A DNA stretch of 64,000 bases, from the NCBI RefSeq assembly GCF_005281835.1, contig NZ_RZIS01000003.1:310001-374000 (forward strand), written 5' to 3'. The stretch is from Vibrio profundi (GTDB lineage Bacteria > Pseudomonadota > Gammaproteobacteria > Enterobacterales > Vibrionaceae). The notes under the pieces were generated by a model. That model ran no database searches. It was not told the origin of the DNA and was given only the letters and a program-made list of their open reading frames with translations. A program made the position numbers and the translations under genes. Shown in pieces: positions 29,684 through 38,937 of the stretch; position 1 is the stretch's first letter; each line of letters starts with the position of its first letter.

Positions 29684-29697
29684 TTGTTTTAGATCAA
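29684..29697. promoter_or_regulatory. FNR-like box between nap and narQP
   Basis: TTGTTTTAGATCAA matches TTGAT-N4-ATCAA at nine of ten conserved bases. It lies near the NarP-like site in the divergent gap, fitting anaerobic induction. Confidence 0.5.
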
Positions 29698-29801
29698 TAA
29701 ATCATTAGGCCGTTGATCACATATTGAAAAGGTAGGGTGACGCTTACTCCTCATAATCTGTTGTTTTTCATCTAAATAAACCTAGGAATCTCTCCTAAAT
29801 T

Positions 29802-31505
29802 ATGAACCAAGTTTCATCAGTAACAAGCACGATAGCGAAGTCCCTTCTACTGATTTTGATGCTTTCTGTCGCTACGACAGGGTTTGCTATTTTTACGTTG
29901 GCGTCGAGTTTGAATGATGCTGAGGCGGTCAACGTTGCGGGCTCGATGCGAATGCAAAGTTACCGCTTAGCTCATGATATACAAATAAAATCAATGGATT
30001 ACTCGTCTCATATTCGCCAGTTTGAGAGTTCACTTTATTCTCCGTCAATGAAGAACCTACAAGATTGGGACGTACCTTCTGATATTACTCAAGATTACTA
30101 CCGAATTATTGTCCGTTGGCATGAGTTGAAAGCCGTCTTAGAAAGTGACCAAAGAGACTACTATTTGATTATTGTGGCCAATTTTGTGTCTGAAATTGAT
30201 GGTTTTGTTTTTAAACTTCAGCAATTTTCTGAGCAAAAATTAATCAAATTAGCTTGGGTTGGCGGTCTAGGATTAGGTGGCATTCTTGTCATTTCTTTAT
30301 TTGTTGTTCACTTTGTACGTAAACAGGTTGTTAAACCATTGCATGCTTTGGTTGGAGCGAGTCAGCGAATCAAGAATCAAGATTTTGATGTGCAGCTAGA
30401 GGTTACGAGCAGCAATGAAATGGGGATCTTGACCAAAACTTTTAACTCGATGGCCCAAGATTTAGGCATTCTTTACCGAGACTTGGAGCAAGCGGTAAAT
30501 GAGAAAACCTTTAAACTTCAAAAGGCTAATCAGTCACTACAAGTACTTTATGACTCTTCACAAGAACTGACCGCAGCTAGAATTAACCCTGATAACTTCC
30601 GAGCGATTCTTCAGTATTTAGTCACTCTAGAGAGTATCGACTCTGTTCGATTAGAGATAGAGGATGTAGGCGGACGAGCCCTGATTCTAGATGAAGGTAT
30701 TGATGTGAAAGATTATGAACAGAAATATACTTTGAAGCTCGATGATACTCATCTGGGTTACTTGTATTGTTCTTATAACGAGCAACCCGAAGAAAATGCG
30801 TTGATTGGTAACTTTATACAGATTTTATCGAGAGCTATTTACTATAATCATGCTCAGAAGAAAGCAGAGCAATTACTGTTGATGGAAGAGCGTGCCACGA
30901 TCGCTCGCGAGCTGCATGATTCTCTTGCTCAGTCTTTGTCTTATTTGAAAATTCAGATCACTCTGCTTAAGCGTGTAATTGGAAAATTGCCCGAACATAA
31001 ACACGTTCAGCAAACCGAGCAAATTGCTCTAGAAATCAATGATGGCCTTTCAGGCGCTTATACGCAGCTGCGAGAGCTATTAACTACGTTCAGGTTATCA
31101 ATTAAAGAAGGAAGCTTTGGTGAAGCGCTGAGCGATATGTTAGAACAATTAAATGAAAGAACGGATGCAAAAATAACTCTAATAAATAATTTATCGTCAA
31201 TTGAGCTAGACGCTCACAGGCAAGTACATTTACTTCAACTGATTCGAGAAGCAACTATGAATTCGATTAAACATGCGAATGCGAGTTCGATTGATGTTTG
31301 TTGTCTTGATGAAGAGGGTGATGTACTCGTAGAAATAAAAGATAACGGAGATGGATTTGACCCAAGTGATTCGAAATTGAACCACTACGGGATGAGTATC
31401 ATGCAGGAACGTGCGGCAAGGCTTAATGGTGACCTAACAATTGATGCGGCTAAGGGTAAAGGCTGCAAAGTAATTTTGAAGTATAAAAGTTTGAAGGAAA
31501 TCTAA
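29802..31505 (+). CDS. narQ: Nitrate/nitrite sensor histidine kinase
   Basis: Membrane sensor that detects nitrate or nitrite in the periplasm and phosphorylates NarP. The 567 residues have TM1 (about 11-32), a periplasmic domain starting with the NarX/NarQ P-box (AEAVNVAGSMRMQSYRLAH, about 40-58), TM2 (about 148-170), a HAMP domain, a cysteine-poor linker, a HisKA_3 domain with His372 in ARELHDSLAQS, and an ATPase domain with N-box EATMNSIKHA and DNGDGFDP. It is two bases from narP. The ribosome site is weak: TAGGA lies about 14 bases from the ATG. The kinase is more like NarQ than NarX, but the distinction is tentative. Confidence 0.88.
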   Translation: MNQVSSVTSTIAKSLLLILMLSVATTGFAIFTLASSLNDAEAVNVAGSMRMQSYRLAHDIQIKSMDYSSHIRQFESSLYSPSMKNLQDWDVPSDITQDYYRIIVRWHELKAVLESDQRDYYLIIVANFVSEIDGFVFKLQQFSEQKLIKLAWVGGLGLGGILVISLFVVHFVRKQVVKPLHALVGASQRIKNQDFDVQLEVTSSNEMGILTKTFNSMAQDLGILYRDLEQAVNEKTFKLQKANQSLQVLYDSSQELTAARINPDNFRAILQYLVTLESIDSVRLEIEDVGGRALILDEGIDVKDYEQKYTLKLDDTHLGYLYCSYNEQPEENALIGNFIQILSRAIYYNHAQKKAEQLLLMEERATIARELHDSLAQSLSYLKIQITLLKRVIGKLPEHKHVQQTEQIALEINDGLSGAYTQLRELLTTFRLSIKEGSFGEALSDMLEQLNERTDAKITLINNLSSIELDAHRQVHLLQLIREATMNSIKHANASSIDVCCLDEEGDVLVEIKDNGDGFDPSDSKLNHYGMSIMQERAARLNGDLTIDAAKGKGCKVILKYKSLKEI

Positions 31506-31507
31506 GT

Positions 31508-32140
31508 TTGACGATATGTAAAGTAATGCTGGTGGATGATCACCCGTTAATGCGTCGTGGTATTAGCCAACTACTGAGTTTTGAAGATGAATTTGATGTG
31601 ATAGCTGAAGCAAGCAACGGAAGCGAAGCTGTCGCTTTAGCGCACGAAGAAGATCCAGATTTAATTCTTCTGGATCTCAATATGAAAGGGATGTCTGGCC
31701 TTGATACTTTAAAAGCGCTACGTACAGACGGATCCAATGCAAACATAGTAATTTTGACGGTTTCTGATAGCCCTGCAGATATTGAAGCTATTGTAAAAGC
31801 TGGCGCGGATGGTTACTTGTTAAAAGATACCGAGCCAGATGAGCTAATCGATTTACTTAAACAGGCTCACAGTGGTGATAAAGCTTATAGCAGCGTAGTG
31901 GCGAAGTACTTAGCCGACAATGAAAACCGTGAAGATATCTTTGAGCAACTAACTGAGCGTGAAATGCAGATTCTGCAAGAAGTAGCGAAAGGTTACCGAA
32001 ATAAGCAAATAGCTGATCACTTGTTCATTTCTGAATCTACGGTGAAAGTTCACATGAAGAGCTTATTGAAGAAGTTACAAGTACCATCACGTACTGCTGC
32101 AACAGTGCTTTATTTAGAACGCTACGGTGATTTGAAGTAA
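31508..32140 (+). CDS. narP: Nitrate/nitrite response regulator
   Basis: A 210-residue NarL/FixJ-type regulator: a receiver domain (1-120) with phospho-acceptor Asp56 in LILLDLNMKG, the conserved Lys in LLKDTEPDEL near 105, and a C-terminal LuxR-type helix-turn-helix (about 145-205, TEREMQILQEVAKGYRNKQI and STVKVHMKSL). The start is a TTG two bases after the narQ stop, giving tight translational coupling. With nap on the other side of a shared control region, NarP is the likely activator of nap. Confidence 0.9.
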   Translation: MTICKVMLVDDHPLMRRGISQLLSFEDEFDVIAEASNGSEAVALAHEEDPDLILLDLNMKGMSGLDTLKALRTDGSNANIVILTVSDSPADIEAIVKAGADGYLLKDTEPDELIDLLKQAHSGDKAYSSVVAKYLADNENREDIFEQLTEREMQILQEVAKGYRNKQIADHLFISESTVKVHMKSLLKKLQVPSRTAATVLYLERYGDLK

Positions 32141-32166
32141 CGATTTAGAAAATATAATAAAGATAG

Positions 32167-32198
32167 AAAAAGGGCGTTCGATTGAACGCCCTTTTTTA
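32167..32198. terminator. Bidirectional terminator after narP
   Basis: AAAAAGGGCGTTC-gatt-GAACGCCCTTTTTT lies between narP and the convergent FAD dehydrogenase gene. Confidence 0.92.
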
Positions 32199-32208
32199 TC
32201 ATGTTTGA

Positions 32209-33825
32209 TTAAGCTTCGTTAGCTTGCTCAACCATTGATAGCGCTAACGCTTCTGCTGCTTTGATCCCATCGATGCCTGCAGATAAGATTCCGCCCGCAT
32301 AACCCGCGCCTTCACCTGCTGGGAAGAAGCCTTTTAAGTTGATGCTTTGGAAGTCTTTGCCACGTTTAATACATACTGGTGAAGACGTACGAGTCTCAAC
32401 ACCTGTTAGTAGGCCATCTGGTGTAGAGAAGCCTTTAATTTTCTTCTCAAACGCAGGGATCGCTTCACGGATTGCTTCAATCGCGAAATCTGGCAGCGCT
32501 TTTGAGATATCTGTTAAGTGGATGCCTGGTGTAAATGATGGTTTGACGTCGCCAACTTCACTTGGAGTGGCGCCTTTTAAGAAATCACCAATTTTTTGAG
32601 CTGGAGCGTCGTAGTTTTCACCACCAAGCTTGTAAGCACCAGTTTCAAGTTCACGTTGGAAGCGAATACCTGCTAGTGGGTCGCCTGGGTAATCACGGTC
32701 TGGGTCAATGCCGACAACGATAGCGCTGTTCGCATTACGCTCTGCACGCGAATATTGGCTCATACCATTGGTTACGACGCGGCCTTCTTCTGAAGTTGCG
32801 GCAACCACAGTACCACCCGGGCACATACAGAAGCTGTAAACAGTGCGGCCATTTTTACAGTGGTGAACCAGTTTGTAGTCTGCAGCACCTAAGATTGGGT
32901 TACCTGCGTTTGGGCCAAAGCGAGCGTCATCGATCATTGATTGCTTATGCTCGATACGGAAACCTACAGAGAAAGGCTTCGCTTCCATGTAAACACCACG
33001 ATCATGCAGCATTTCGAACGTATCGCGAGCACTGTGACCAACGGCCAATACCACGTGACGAGTTTTGATTTCTTCACCGTTAGAAAGCGTTAAGCCAGTG
33101 ATTTGACCATCATCCATGTGAATATCATCGACGCGAGTGCTAAAGCGGATCTCACCACCTAGCTCGATGATTTTCGCACGCATTTTCTCAATCATGGTTA
33201 CAAGCTTGAAAGTACCGATGTGCGGCTTGCTAACATATAGAATTTCTTCAGGAGCGCCAGCAGCTACGAACTCTTCAATAACTTTACGGCCGTAGTGTTT
33301 TGGGTCTTTTACTTGGCTGTATAGCTTGCCGTCAGAGAATGTTCCTGCACCACCTTCACCAAACTGAACGTTAGATTCTGTGTTTAGTGTGCGTTTACGC
33401 CAGAAGCCAAATGTGTCTTTAGTACGCTCACGAACTTCTTTGCCACGCTCTACAATGATCGGATTGAAGCCCATTTGTGCTAGTACTAAACCTGCGAATA
33501 AACCACAAGGGCCAAAGCCGATAACAACTGGACGCTCGGTTTGCTTAGCTGGAGCTTGAGCAACGAACTTGTATTCCATATCTGGCGTTACTTTTACGTG
33601 CGGGTCACTGATGAATTCTTCAAGAAGAGCGGCTTCATTTTCTACTTCAACATCTAGTGTGTAGATAAGAAGAATTTTGGTTTTCTTACGAGCATCGTAG
33701 CCACGTTTGAACACATTGAAAGATAAAAGTTGTTCGGCGGTGATGCCTAACTTTTTGATAATTGCTGCTGAAATAGCGCCTTCTTCGTGATCGAGAGGAA
33801 GTTTGATTTCGGTTAAACGTATCAT
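32209..33825 (-). CDS. FAD-dependent dehydrogenase (COG2509 type)
   Basis: A 538-residue flavoprotein with an N-terminal small alpha/beta domain (1-90), then the FAD-binding Rossmann motif GFGPCGLFAGL (about 103-113) and an acidic ERG at the end of the second strand. Further flavin contacts include GGAGTFSDGKL and the C-terminal GEGAGYAGGILSAGIDG. The motif order matches widely conserved uncharacterised FAD-dependent dehydrogenases. The substrate is unknown. It is monocistronic. Confidence 0.85.
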   Translation of the reverse strand: MIRLTEIKLPLDHEEGAISAAIIKKLGITAEQLLSFNVFKRGYDARKKTKILLIYTLDVEVENEAALLEEFISDPHVKVTPDMEYKFVAQAPAKQTERPVVIGFGPCGLFAGLVLAQMGFNPIIVERGKEVRERTKDTFGFWRKRTLNTESNVQFGEGGAGTFSDGKLYSQVKDPKHYGRKVIEEFVAAGAPEEILYVSKPHIGTFKLVTMIEKMRAKIIELGGEIRFSTRVDDIHMDDGQITGLTLSNGEEIKTRHVVLAVGHSARDTFEMLHDRGVYMEAKPFSVGFRIEHKQSMIDDARFGPNAGNPILGAADYKLVHHCKNGRTVYSFCMCPGGTVVAATSEEGRVVTNGMSQYSRAERNANSAIVVGIDPDRDYPGDPLAGIRFQRELETGAYKLGGENYDAPAQKIGDFLKGATPSEVGDVKPSFTPGIHLTDISKALPDFAIEAIREAIPAFEKKIKGFSTPDGLLTGVETRTSSPVCIKRGKDFQSINLKGFFPAGEGAGYAGGILSAGIDGIKAAEALALSMVEQANEA

Positions 33826-34050
33826 GCAGATGTCTCGTTTTAATAGGTGTCTTAGCCAAACGCCCCAAATAAAAGTTGAGGGTAGAGCTCACAATGGCGC
33901 GCATTTTACGAGAATTTGGTTTATCTGTCATACTAAATTGAAAACATAAGGCTATTTGGCTGAATATTCATCCGGGATAAAGTTGAATTTTGTTTTGGGA
34001 TGAGTATTATCCCCATTCTTCAATTTTGACTAACTTAAGAGCTGAGTATC

Positions 34051-34374
34051 ATGGCGTTTGTCGTAGGCGATAACTGTATACAATGTAAATACACTGACTG
34101 CGTGGCGGTATGCCCGGCGGATGCGTTTCATGAAGGCCCTAACTTCATGGTGATCAACCCGATTGAATGCATTGATTGCGGCTTATGTGTACCTGAATGT
34201 GACGCTCAAGCTATTTTCCAAGAAGACGAAGTTCCTGAAGATCAACAGTTATACATTGAGCTTAATGCAGAGTTAGCTGAAATTTGGCCTGTACAGACTG
34301 AAGTTAAGCCAGCGATGGAAGAAGCTGCTAAGTGGAATGGTGTGCCAGACAAGCTCGATATGCTGGAAAAGTAG
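34051..34374 (+). CDS. fdxA: Seven-iron ferredoxin (FdxA type)
   Basis: A 107-residue cytoplasmic electron carrier. The first cysteine set is C9, C17, C21 (with an extra C12), and the second is C40, C43, C46, C50 followed by the family DAQAIF segment. This spacing fits a [3Fe-4S] plus [4Fe-4S] ferredoxin of the Azotobacter FdI class. The C-terminal extension [18 protein letters not shown] is typical of FdxA proteins. It is monocistronic with a strong terminator. Confidence 0.88.
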   Translation: MAFVVGDNCIQCKYTDCVAVCPADAFHEGPNFMVINPIECIDCGLCVPECDAQAIFQEDEVPEDQQLYIELNAELAEIWPVQTEVKPAMEEAAKWNGVPDKLDMLEK

Positions 34375-34390
34375 TTGAAAAACTGAATTT

Positions 34391-34428
34391 AAAAAAGGCG
34401 TAATGAATTATTCATTACGCCTTTTTTG
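34391..34428. terminator. Bidirectional terminator after fdxA
   Basis: AAAAAAGGCGTAATGAA-TTATTCATTACGCCTTTTTT is a long perfect stem with A and T tracts between convergent genes. Confidence 0.93.
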
Positions 34429-34481
34429 TTGAATCTGAATTTTGAGGGCTAGTTGGTTCTCAGCAGCGTTACTCTGAGCGA

Positions 34482-35216
34482 TTAGCTATGTTGACGGCGT
34501 AAGTTATCAAGAATAATGCCTGTCGCCATTGCAACATTTAATGACTCAGCTCCGCCAAATGCAGGGATAGTGATCTTGTCAGTCACGTATTTTGCAGCTT
34601 CTGCTCTAACTCCATGAGATTCACTGCCCATTAGAAGAATGCCTTCAGCTGAAAAACTGGTTTTATGAACGCTTTCGCCTTCAAGAAAGGCTCCGTAAAC
34701 CGGTAAGTCTGCGCTGTCTAAATAGCTTGGCAAATCTGTTTGGCTTACGTGAACGCGGCCAAAGCTACCCATAGTCGCACTGATTGTTTTTGGATTATAC
34801 GGATCTGCGCAATCACTGCTTGCCACAATGTGCTTGATTCCGTACCAGTCGGCGACACGGATAATCGTACCTAAGTTGCCCGGGTCTGATACGCCATCCA
34901 AAGCGATCATTAATCCTTGAGCTGGAGGCAGCTCTACTTGTGGGATCTCAACGACTGCGATGGCGGCGTTGTTGCTCACTAATGTACTTGCCTTGGTTAG
35001 CTCGTCCAGCGACGCTTCAATGCACTCAAATTGCTTAAGATCATTGCTGTTTTCTTGAAGGAATTCACTGGTAGCGAAAATCTGTTTTACGTTCAGTTGG
35101 CTGGTTGCCAATTCGAGTACGTTTTTCTCACCTTGGACTAAAAACAAACCATGCGCTTTACGCTGTTTCTTTTGGCCGAGAGCACGAAGTAGTTTGAGTT
35201 GGTTTTTTGAAATCAT
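34482..35216 (-). CDS. SpoU/TrmH-family RNA 2'-O-methyltransferase
   Basis: Predicted to methylate a ribose 2'-OH of rRNA or tRNA using SAM. I take ATG 35216 (244 residues) because the family starts near ISKNQLKLLRALGQKK; the longer frame adds 45 residues of unrelated sequence. The N-terminal substrate-binding part (1-90) resembles an L30e-like domain. The knotted SPOUT domain carries the three SpoU motifs: DGVSDPGNLGTIIRVADW, LLMGSESHGV and IPAFGGAESLNVAMATGI. It is alone on the minus strand before the aldo/keto reductase gene. The RNA target is unknown. Confidence 0.88.
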   Translation of the reverse strand: MISKNQLKLLRALGQKKQRKAHGLFLVQGEKNVLELATSQLNVKQIFATSEFLQENSNDLKQFECIEASLDELTKASTLVSNNAAIAVVEIPQVELPPAQGLMIALDGVSDPGNLGTIIRVADWYGIKHIVASSDCADPYNPKTISATMGSFGRVHVSQTDLPSYLDSADLPVYGAFLEGESVHKTSFSAEGILLMGSESHGVRAEAAKYVTDKITIPAFGGAESLNVAMATGIILDNLRRQHS

Positions 35217-35383
35217 GAAAGTATCCAAGGTATTGAGGGTTATCCCAGAAGAAAACGAGGGCATTATAGAGTAAACCTCATAAGACCAAAAGGGATGTAG
35301 AAGGAGTTTGGTTAAATATCGTAGAGGGTGGTTAAGCAACGCACAGCGCACGAGTGGTGCGCTGTGAATTCTTAGGTATGTGC

Positions 35384-36436
35384 TTAATAAGGCACTGGGT
35401 ATTGTTTAAATACAGTGTTGATGTCGGTGATAATTTCATCGCTTAATGGCTTAGAGAAAGCAGCAATGTTTTCTTTCAGCTGATCCATGTTGGTAGCGCC
35501 AATAATCGTTGAAGTGACACCATCGACTTGGTCACACCATGCTAAGGCTAACTGACTTGGTGTATAACCGTGTGCGTGAGCCACATCAACATAGCCTTTA
35601 ATCGCGAGGTTGGCGAGTGGTGTGTCGCGGAAAATACCTTTGCGCTGCATGTATGTCCAACGCGAGCCTTCAGGGCGAGCACCATTTAAGTATTTACCAC
35701 TTAAACTGCCTGCCGCGAGTGGTGACCAAGGCAAGTAAGCGATGTCTTCATGGACACAATTCTCAATCAAGTAAGGCCAATCTTTTGCGTGGAGTAAGCT
35801 AAATTCATTTTGAATCGAAACCATACGAGGTAGATCGTGTTTTTCGCTTAGCTTTAAGTAAGTGTTGATTCCCCACGTCGTATCGTCAGATAAGCCACAG
35901 TGGCGGATCTTGCCTGCTTTTACGCAGGTTGCTAACCCTTGAAGAATATCAAGCATCTGAGCTTCGTGTTCTTGATTGTTGATCTCGCTGAACTTGAATT
36001 GGTTAGGGAAATGTTTACCAAAGTGAGGCGAGGTGCGATTTGGCCAATGAAGTTGGTAAAGGTCGATATAATCGGTTTGTAAGCGCTTTAAAGAAGCATC
36101 AACTGCTTCGATAACGGTTTGTCCGGTAATTGGGCCTCCGTCTCTCACCCATGGTAAACCGGCCCCTGCAATCTTAGTTGCGATAACGATATCTTTACGG
36201 CGAGAGGGGTTTCTTGCGAGCCAATTACCAATAATGGTTTCAGTCTTTCCGTAGGTATCCGGTGAAGGTGGAACCGCGTACATTTCCGCAGTGTCGATGA
36301 AATTAATGCCCTGACTGAGCGCGAATTCAATTTGCTCGTCAGCTTGTTGTTGGGTGTTCTGAAGCCCCCAAGTCATACTACCTAAACAGATGCGCGAAAC
36401 AGAGACGTTGCTGCTTCCTAGGCGAGAGTATTCCAT
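35384..36436 (-). CDS. tas: Aldo/keto reductase, Tas-like
   Basis: NADPH-dependent oxidoreductase with a TIM-barrel fold. The 350 residues follow E. coli Tas closely: LGSMTWGLQNT near residue 17, the catalytic Asp-Tyr motif FIDTAEMYAVPP (about 50-61), a Lys in IATKIAG (about 90), the DYIDLYQLHWP strand and the C-terminal IIGATNMDQLKEN nucleotide-binding loop. The family is usually involved in reducing small aldehydes; the physiological substrate is unknown. Confidence 0.85.
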   Translation of the reverse strand: MEYSRLGSSNVSVSRICLGSMTWGLQNTQQQADEQIEFALSQGINFIDTAEMYAVPPSPDTYGKTETIIGNWLARNPSRRKDIVIATKIAGAGLPWVRDGGPITGQTVIEAVDASLKRLQTDYIDLYQLHWPNRTSPHFGKHFPNQFKFSEINNQEHEAQMLDILQGLATCVKAGKIRHCGLSDDTTWGINTYLKLSEKHDLPRMVSIQNEFSLLHAKDWPYLIENCVHEDIAYLPWSPLAAGSLSGKYLNGARPEGSRWTYMQRKGIFRDTPLANLAIKGYVDVAHAHGYTPSQLALAWCDQVDGVTSTIIGATNMDQLKENIAAFSKPLSDEIITDINTVFKQYPVPY

Positions 36437-36636
36437 GTATGAGATCCCTTTGAGAGTGAAGTCATCATTGTCATGCCGGAGTGCATGAGTAACTTCTTGA
36501 GTTCGTTGGATTAGGAATACAAATTATTAACATAAATTGCCATCGCATGAAATCATTCCTTGATACAAATGAAAATAAACCCAGTGAGGATTGGCTGCTA
36601 CTCGACTGGGTCTAGTGCGGGAAGGCTCATAGAAGG

Positions 36637-36780
36637 TTACTTATCGATACCGCCTTCGCTTTGCGCTTGTTTGACGGCTTGCTGCCGCTTCATTTCTTTA
36701 TCGGTTTTAACTTCGTGGTTTTGGTTGGTTTGTTTGTCTAGTGCTTGGGGCTTAAAGACATAGTATTTATTGATAGTCAT
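36637..36780 (-). CDS. Small hydrophilic hypothetical protein (47 aa)
   Basis: A short frame begins MTINKYYVFKPQALDKQTNQ and ends SEGGIDK. It is rich in Lys, Gln and Asn, with no membrane segment. AGGG lies about seven bases before the ATG. The frame uses codons like its neighbours, while the overlapping plus-strand frame encodes a cysteine-rich, unlikely peptide. It stands alone in a 670-base gap. No family is recognised. Confidence 0.5.
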   Translation of the reverse strand: MTINKYYVFKPQALDKQTNQNHEVKTDKEMKRQQAVKQAQSEGGIDK

Positions 36781-37115
36781 GATTCAACCCTATTTGAACG
36801 TTGGGGACATGTTGTATGAACATGAATAGGCGATCATCATCCACTTTCAATTTTTATTAGGTGGAATAGCAAGGGCGTAGAAAGTAACGAAACTTGATGA
36901 TCTCATCCCCGATATAGAAGAAAAACTGACGTGAACCCTTAAAATAAGTATAGGCATCGAATTTCATTCATCACCAATAAAACTGATATAGCGCAAAATA
37001 TTCATTTGCTATCGGCGTAGTCTGTTGGCAGTTCACCAATGAATCATCCCCAAATGATACAAAAGGAAGTTAATTCATTGGTTGTCTGTCTTCAAATTAA
37101 GTATGTGAGTTGTAT
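36781..37115. other. Gap before pepT without a recognised gene
   Basis: About 330 bases, AT-rich, with no frame, hairpin terminator or repeat that I can support. It presumably holds the pepT promoter. Confidence 0.5.
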
Positions 37116-38345
37116 ATGAAAAATCTTGTCGACCGCTTTATTCGTTACGTTACCTTCGATACTCAATCTAATCCTTCTAACTCTCATTGCCCAAGTTCTT
37201 CAGGGCAATTGGTACTGGCCGAAGAACTAAAAAAAGAATTGTTGGAGCTTGGCCTTGAGAATGTATGTTTAGACGAAAATGGCTATTTGACTGCGCTACT
37301 GCCGAGCAATGTTGAGCACAGCGTACCAGCTATTGGATTTATAGCGCATATGGATACCGCGCCTGATGCTTCGGGGAAGAACGTGAAGCCACAGATCATC
37401 TCGGACTATCAAGGGCAGGTGATTCAGCTGGGTGACAGCGGAGAAGTACTCTCGCCTGAGCAATATTCAGATCTAAATAGCTTGTATGGTCATAGCCTGA
37501 TTACGACAGATGGAACAACCTTATTGGGGGCGGATAACAAGGCGGGAATCGCAGAAATACTGACAGCCATCGACATTCTAATCGCGAATCCAGAAATTAA
37601 ACATGGGGACATTTGTGTTGGGTTTACGCCTGATGAAGAGATTGGCCGAGGCGCTAATCTATTCGACGTAGACAAGTTTGGCGCTGAGTGGGCGTATACC
37701 ATTGATGGTGGACCCATGGGTGAGCTTGAATACGAAAACTTTAATGCAACCAGCGCCGACGTTATTTGCCATGGTACTAACGTTCACCCGGGCACAGCGA
37801 AAGGGAAAATGGTCAATTCAATGAACATTGCGGCTAAATTTCAGCTGATGATGCCAGCTGAGCAAACACCGGAACGCACTGAAGGCTATGAAGGTTTCTA
37901 TCATTTGAAGTCAGCGGAAATGGGTGTCGCTCGTTCTGAACTGGGCTATATCATTCGCGACTTTGAGCGTGAAGGTGTACAAGCACGTAAGGTATTCATG
38001 CAGCAAAAAGTGGATGAACTGAACGAACATCTCGAGAAAGGGCATGTGGAATTAGTACTTACTGATAGCTACTTCAATATGAAAGAAATGGTTGAGCCTC
38101 ATCAGCACATTATTGAGTTAGCTAAGCAAGCTATGATCGAATGCGATGTACAGCCGCAAATTAAACCGATACGTGGTGGGACGGATGGCGCTAGATTGTC
38201 GTTTATGGGGTTACCATGCCCGAATATTTTTACCGGGGGCTATAATTTCCATGGCATTCACGAGTTTATTTCTATACAGGGCATGGAACAGGCTGTGAAT
38301 GTTATTGTTAAGCTCAGTGAGAAAACGGCGCAACGCTATCAATAA
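37116..38345 (+). CDS. pepT: Peptidase T (tripeptide aminopeptidase)
   Basis: Zinc tripeptidase of the M20 family in the cytoplasm. I choose ATG 37116 (409 residues) since PepT proteins begin with this hydrophobic [18 protein letters not shown] segment. Metal-binding motifs: [11 protein letters not shown] (His about 79), LLGADNKAG (Asp about 141), the general-base Glu pair in TPDEEIGRG (about 174-175), DGGPMGELE, and the late [15 protein letters not shown] with a metal His after [10 protein letters not shown]. Length matches E. coli PepT (408). Confidence 0.93.
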   Translation: MKNLVDRFIRYVTFDTQSNPSNSHCPSSSGQLVLAEELKKELLELGLENVCLDENGYLTALLPSNVEHSVPAIGFIAHMDTAPDASGKNVKPQIISDYQGQVIQLGDSGEVLSPEQYSDLNSLYGHSLITTDGTTLLGADNKAGIAEILTAIDILIANPEIKHGDICVGFTPDEEIGRGANLFDVDKFGAEWAYTIDGGPMGELEYENFNATSADVICHGTNVHPGTAKGKMVNSMNIAAKFQLMMPAEQTPERTEGYEGFYHLKSAEMGVARSELGYIIRDFEREGVQARKVFMQQKVDELNEHLEKGHVELVLTDSYFNMKEMVEPHQHIIELAKQAMIECDVQPQIKPIRGGTDGARLSFMGLPCPNIFTGGYNFHGIHEFISIQGMEQAVNVIVKLSEKTAQRYQ

Positions 38346-38427
38346 TATTTCTGTATAATTCATTGTATCCCTTTGTATTCTCGTTAGTATTCCGTAATAC
38401 TGAGAAAAATAACAAAGGGATACCGTT

Positions 38428-38895
38428 ATGAAAAAACTATTCTTACTTTTCACCCATTTGGGTACTGGCGCTATTGGTTTTGCGCTCGGCATTTACATGC
38501 TACCAATTCTTATCCAACCTAACTCTCCCTCGGTAAGCTCTGTTCAAGCCGTTGCAAATCAGGCGGTGTATTCTGGAACTTTCAGTCGCGATAGGGCAGA
38601 CAGTGATTTTCTGCATTGGGGCGAAGGGCAAGTTTCAGTGAGTAACTCGTCTATCGTTTTTGAAGGTGAACTGGCACCAGGGCCTGACTACAAAGTTTAT
38701 TTGTCTCCTAAGTTTATTGAAACTGAGGCCGCCTTTAATGAAAGCAAATCTTCAATGGTTCAAGTTGGCGATGTCAAAACGTTCGACAGATTCAGTGTGT
38801 CATTGCCGCAAAGTATCGATTTAAATCAATACAATACCGTTGTGATTTGGTGTGAAACTTTTGGTGAATTTATTACTTCAGCAAAAATTCGGTGA
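38428..38895 (+). CDS. DM13 domain protein, membrane-anchored or exported
   Basis: 155 residues with an N-terminal hydrophobic segment (about 4-30) and a DM13 domain (about 48-152): YSGTFSRDRADSDFLHWGEG, VFEGELAPGPDYKVYLSPKF and the closing YNTVVIWCETFGEFITSAKI. DM13 is a beta-rich extracytoplasmic domain, proposed to bind heme-like or redox cofactors through its conserved Cys near the end. The MscS-type gene starts 43 bases later, so they probably share a transcript. Confidence 0.8.
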   Translation: MKKLFLLFTHLGTGAIGFALGIYMLPILIQPNSPSVSSVQAVANQAVYSGTFSRDRADSDFLHWGEGQVSVSNSSIVFEGELAPGPDYKVYLSPKFIETEAAFNESKSSMVQVGDVKTFDRFSVSLPQSIDLNQYNTVVIWCETFGEFITSAKIR

Positions 38896-38937
38896 TAAGG
38901 TAACACGCGTTTGGTAGTACAAGATTTTGGAGTAAGT

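Noticed and set aside
34482..35351. Longer start for the SpoU methyltransferase
   Set aside because: The 45 extra N-terminal residues do not resemble the family and lie upstream of a better start at 35216.
36560..36763. 67-codon plus-strand open frame
   Set aside because: It is antisense to the better 47-residue minus-strand frame, encodes an unlikely Cys- and Ser-rich peptide and lacks a ribosome site.
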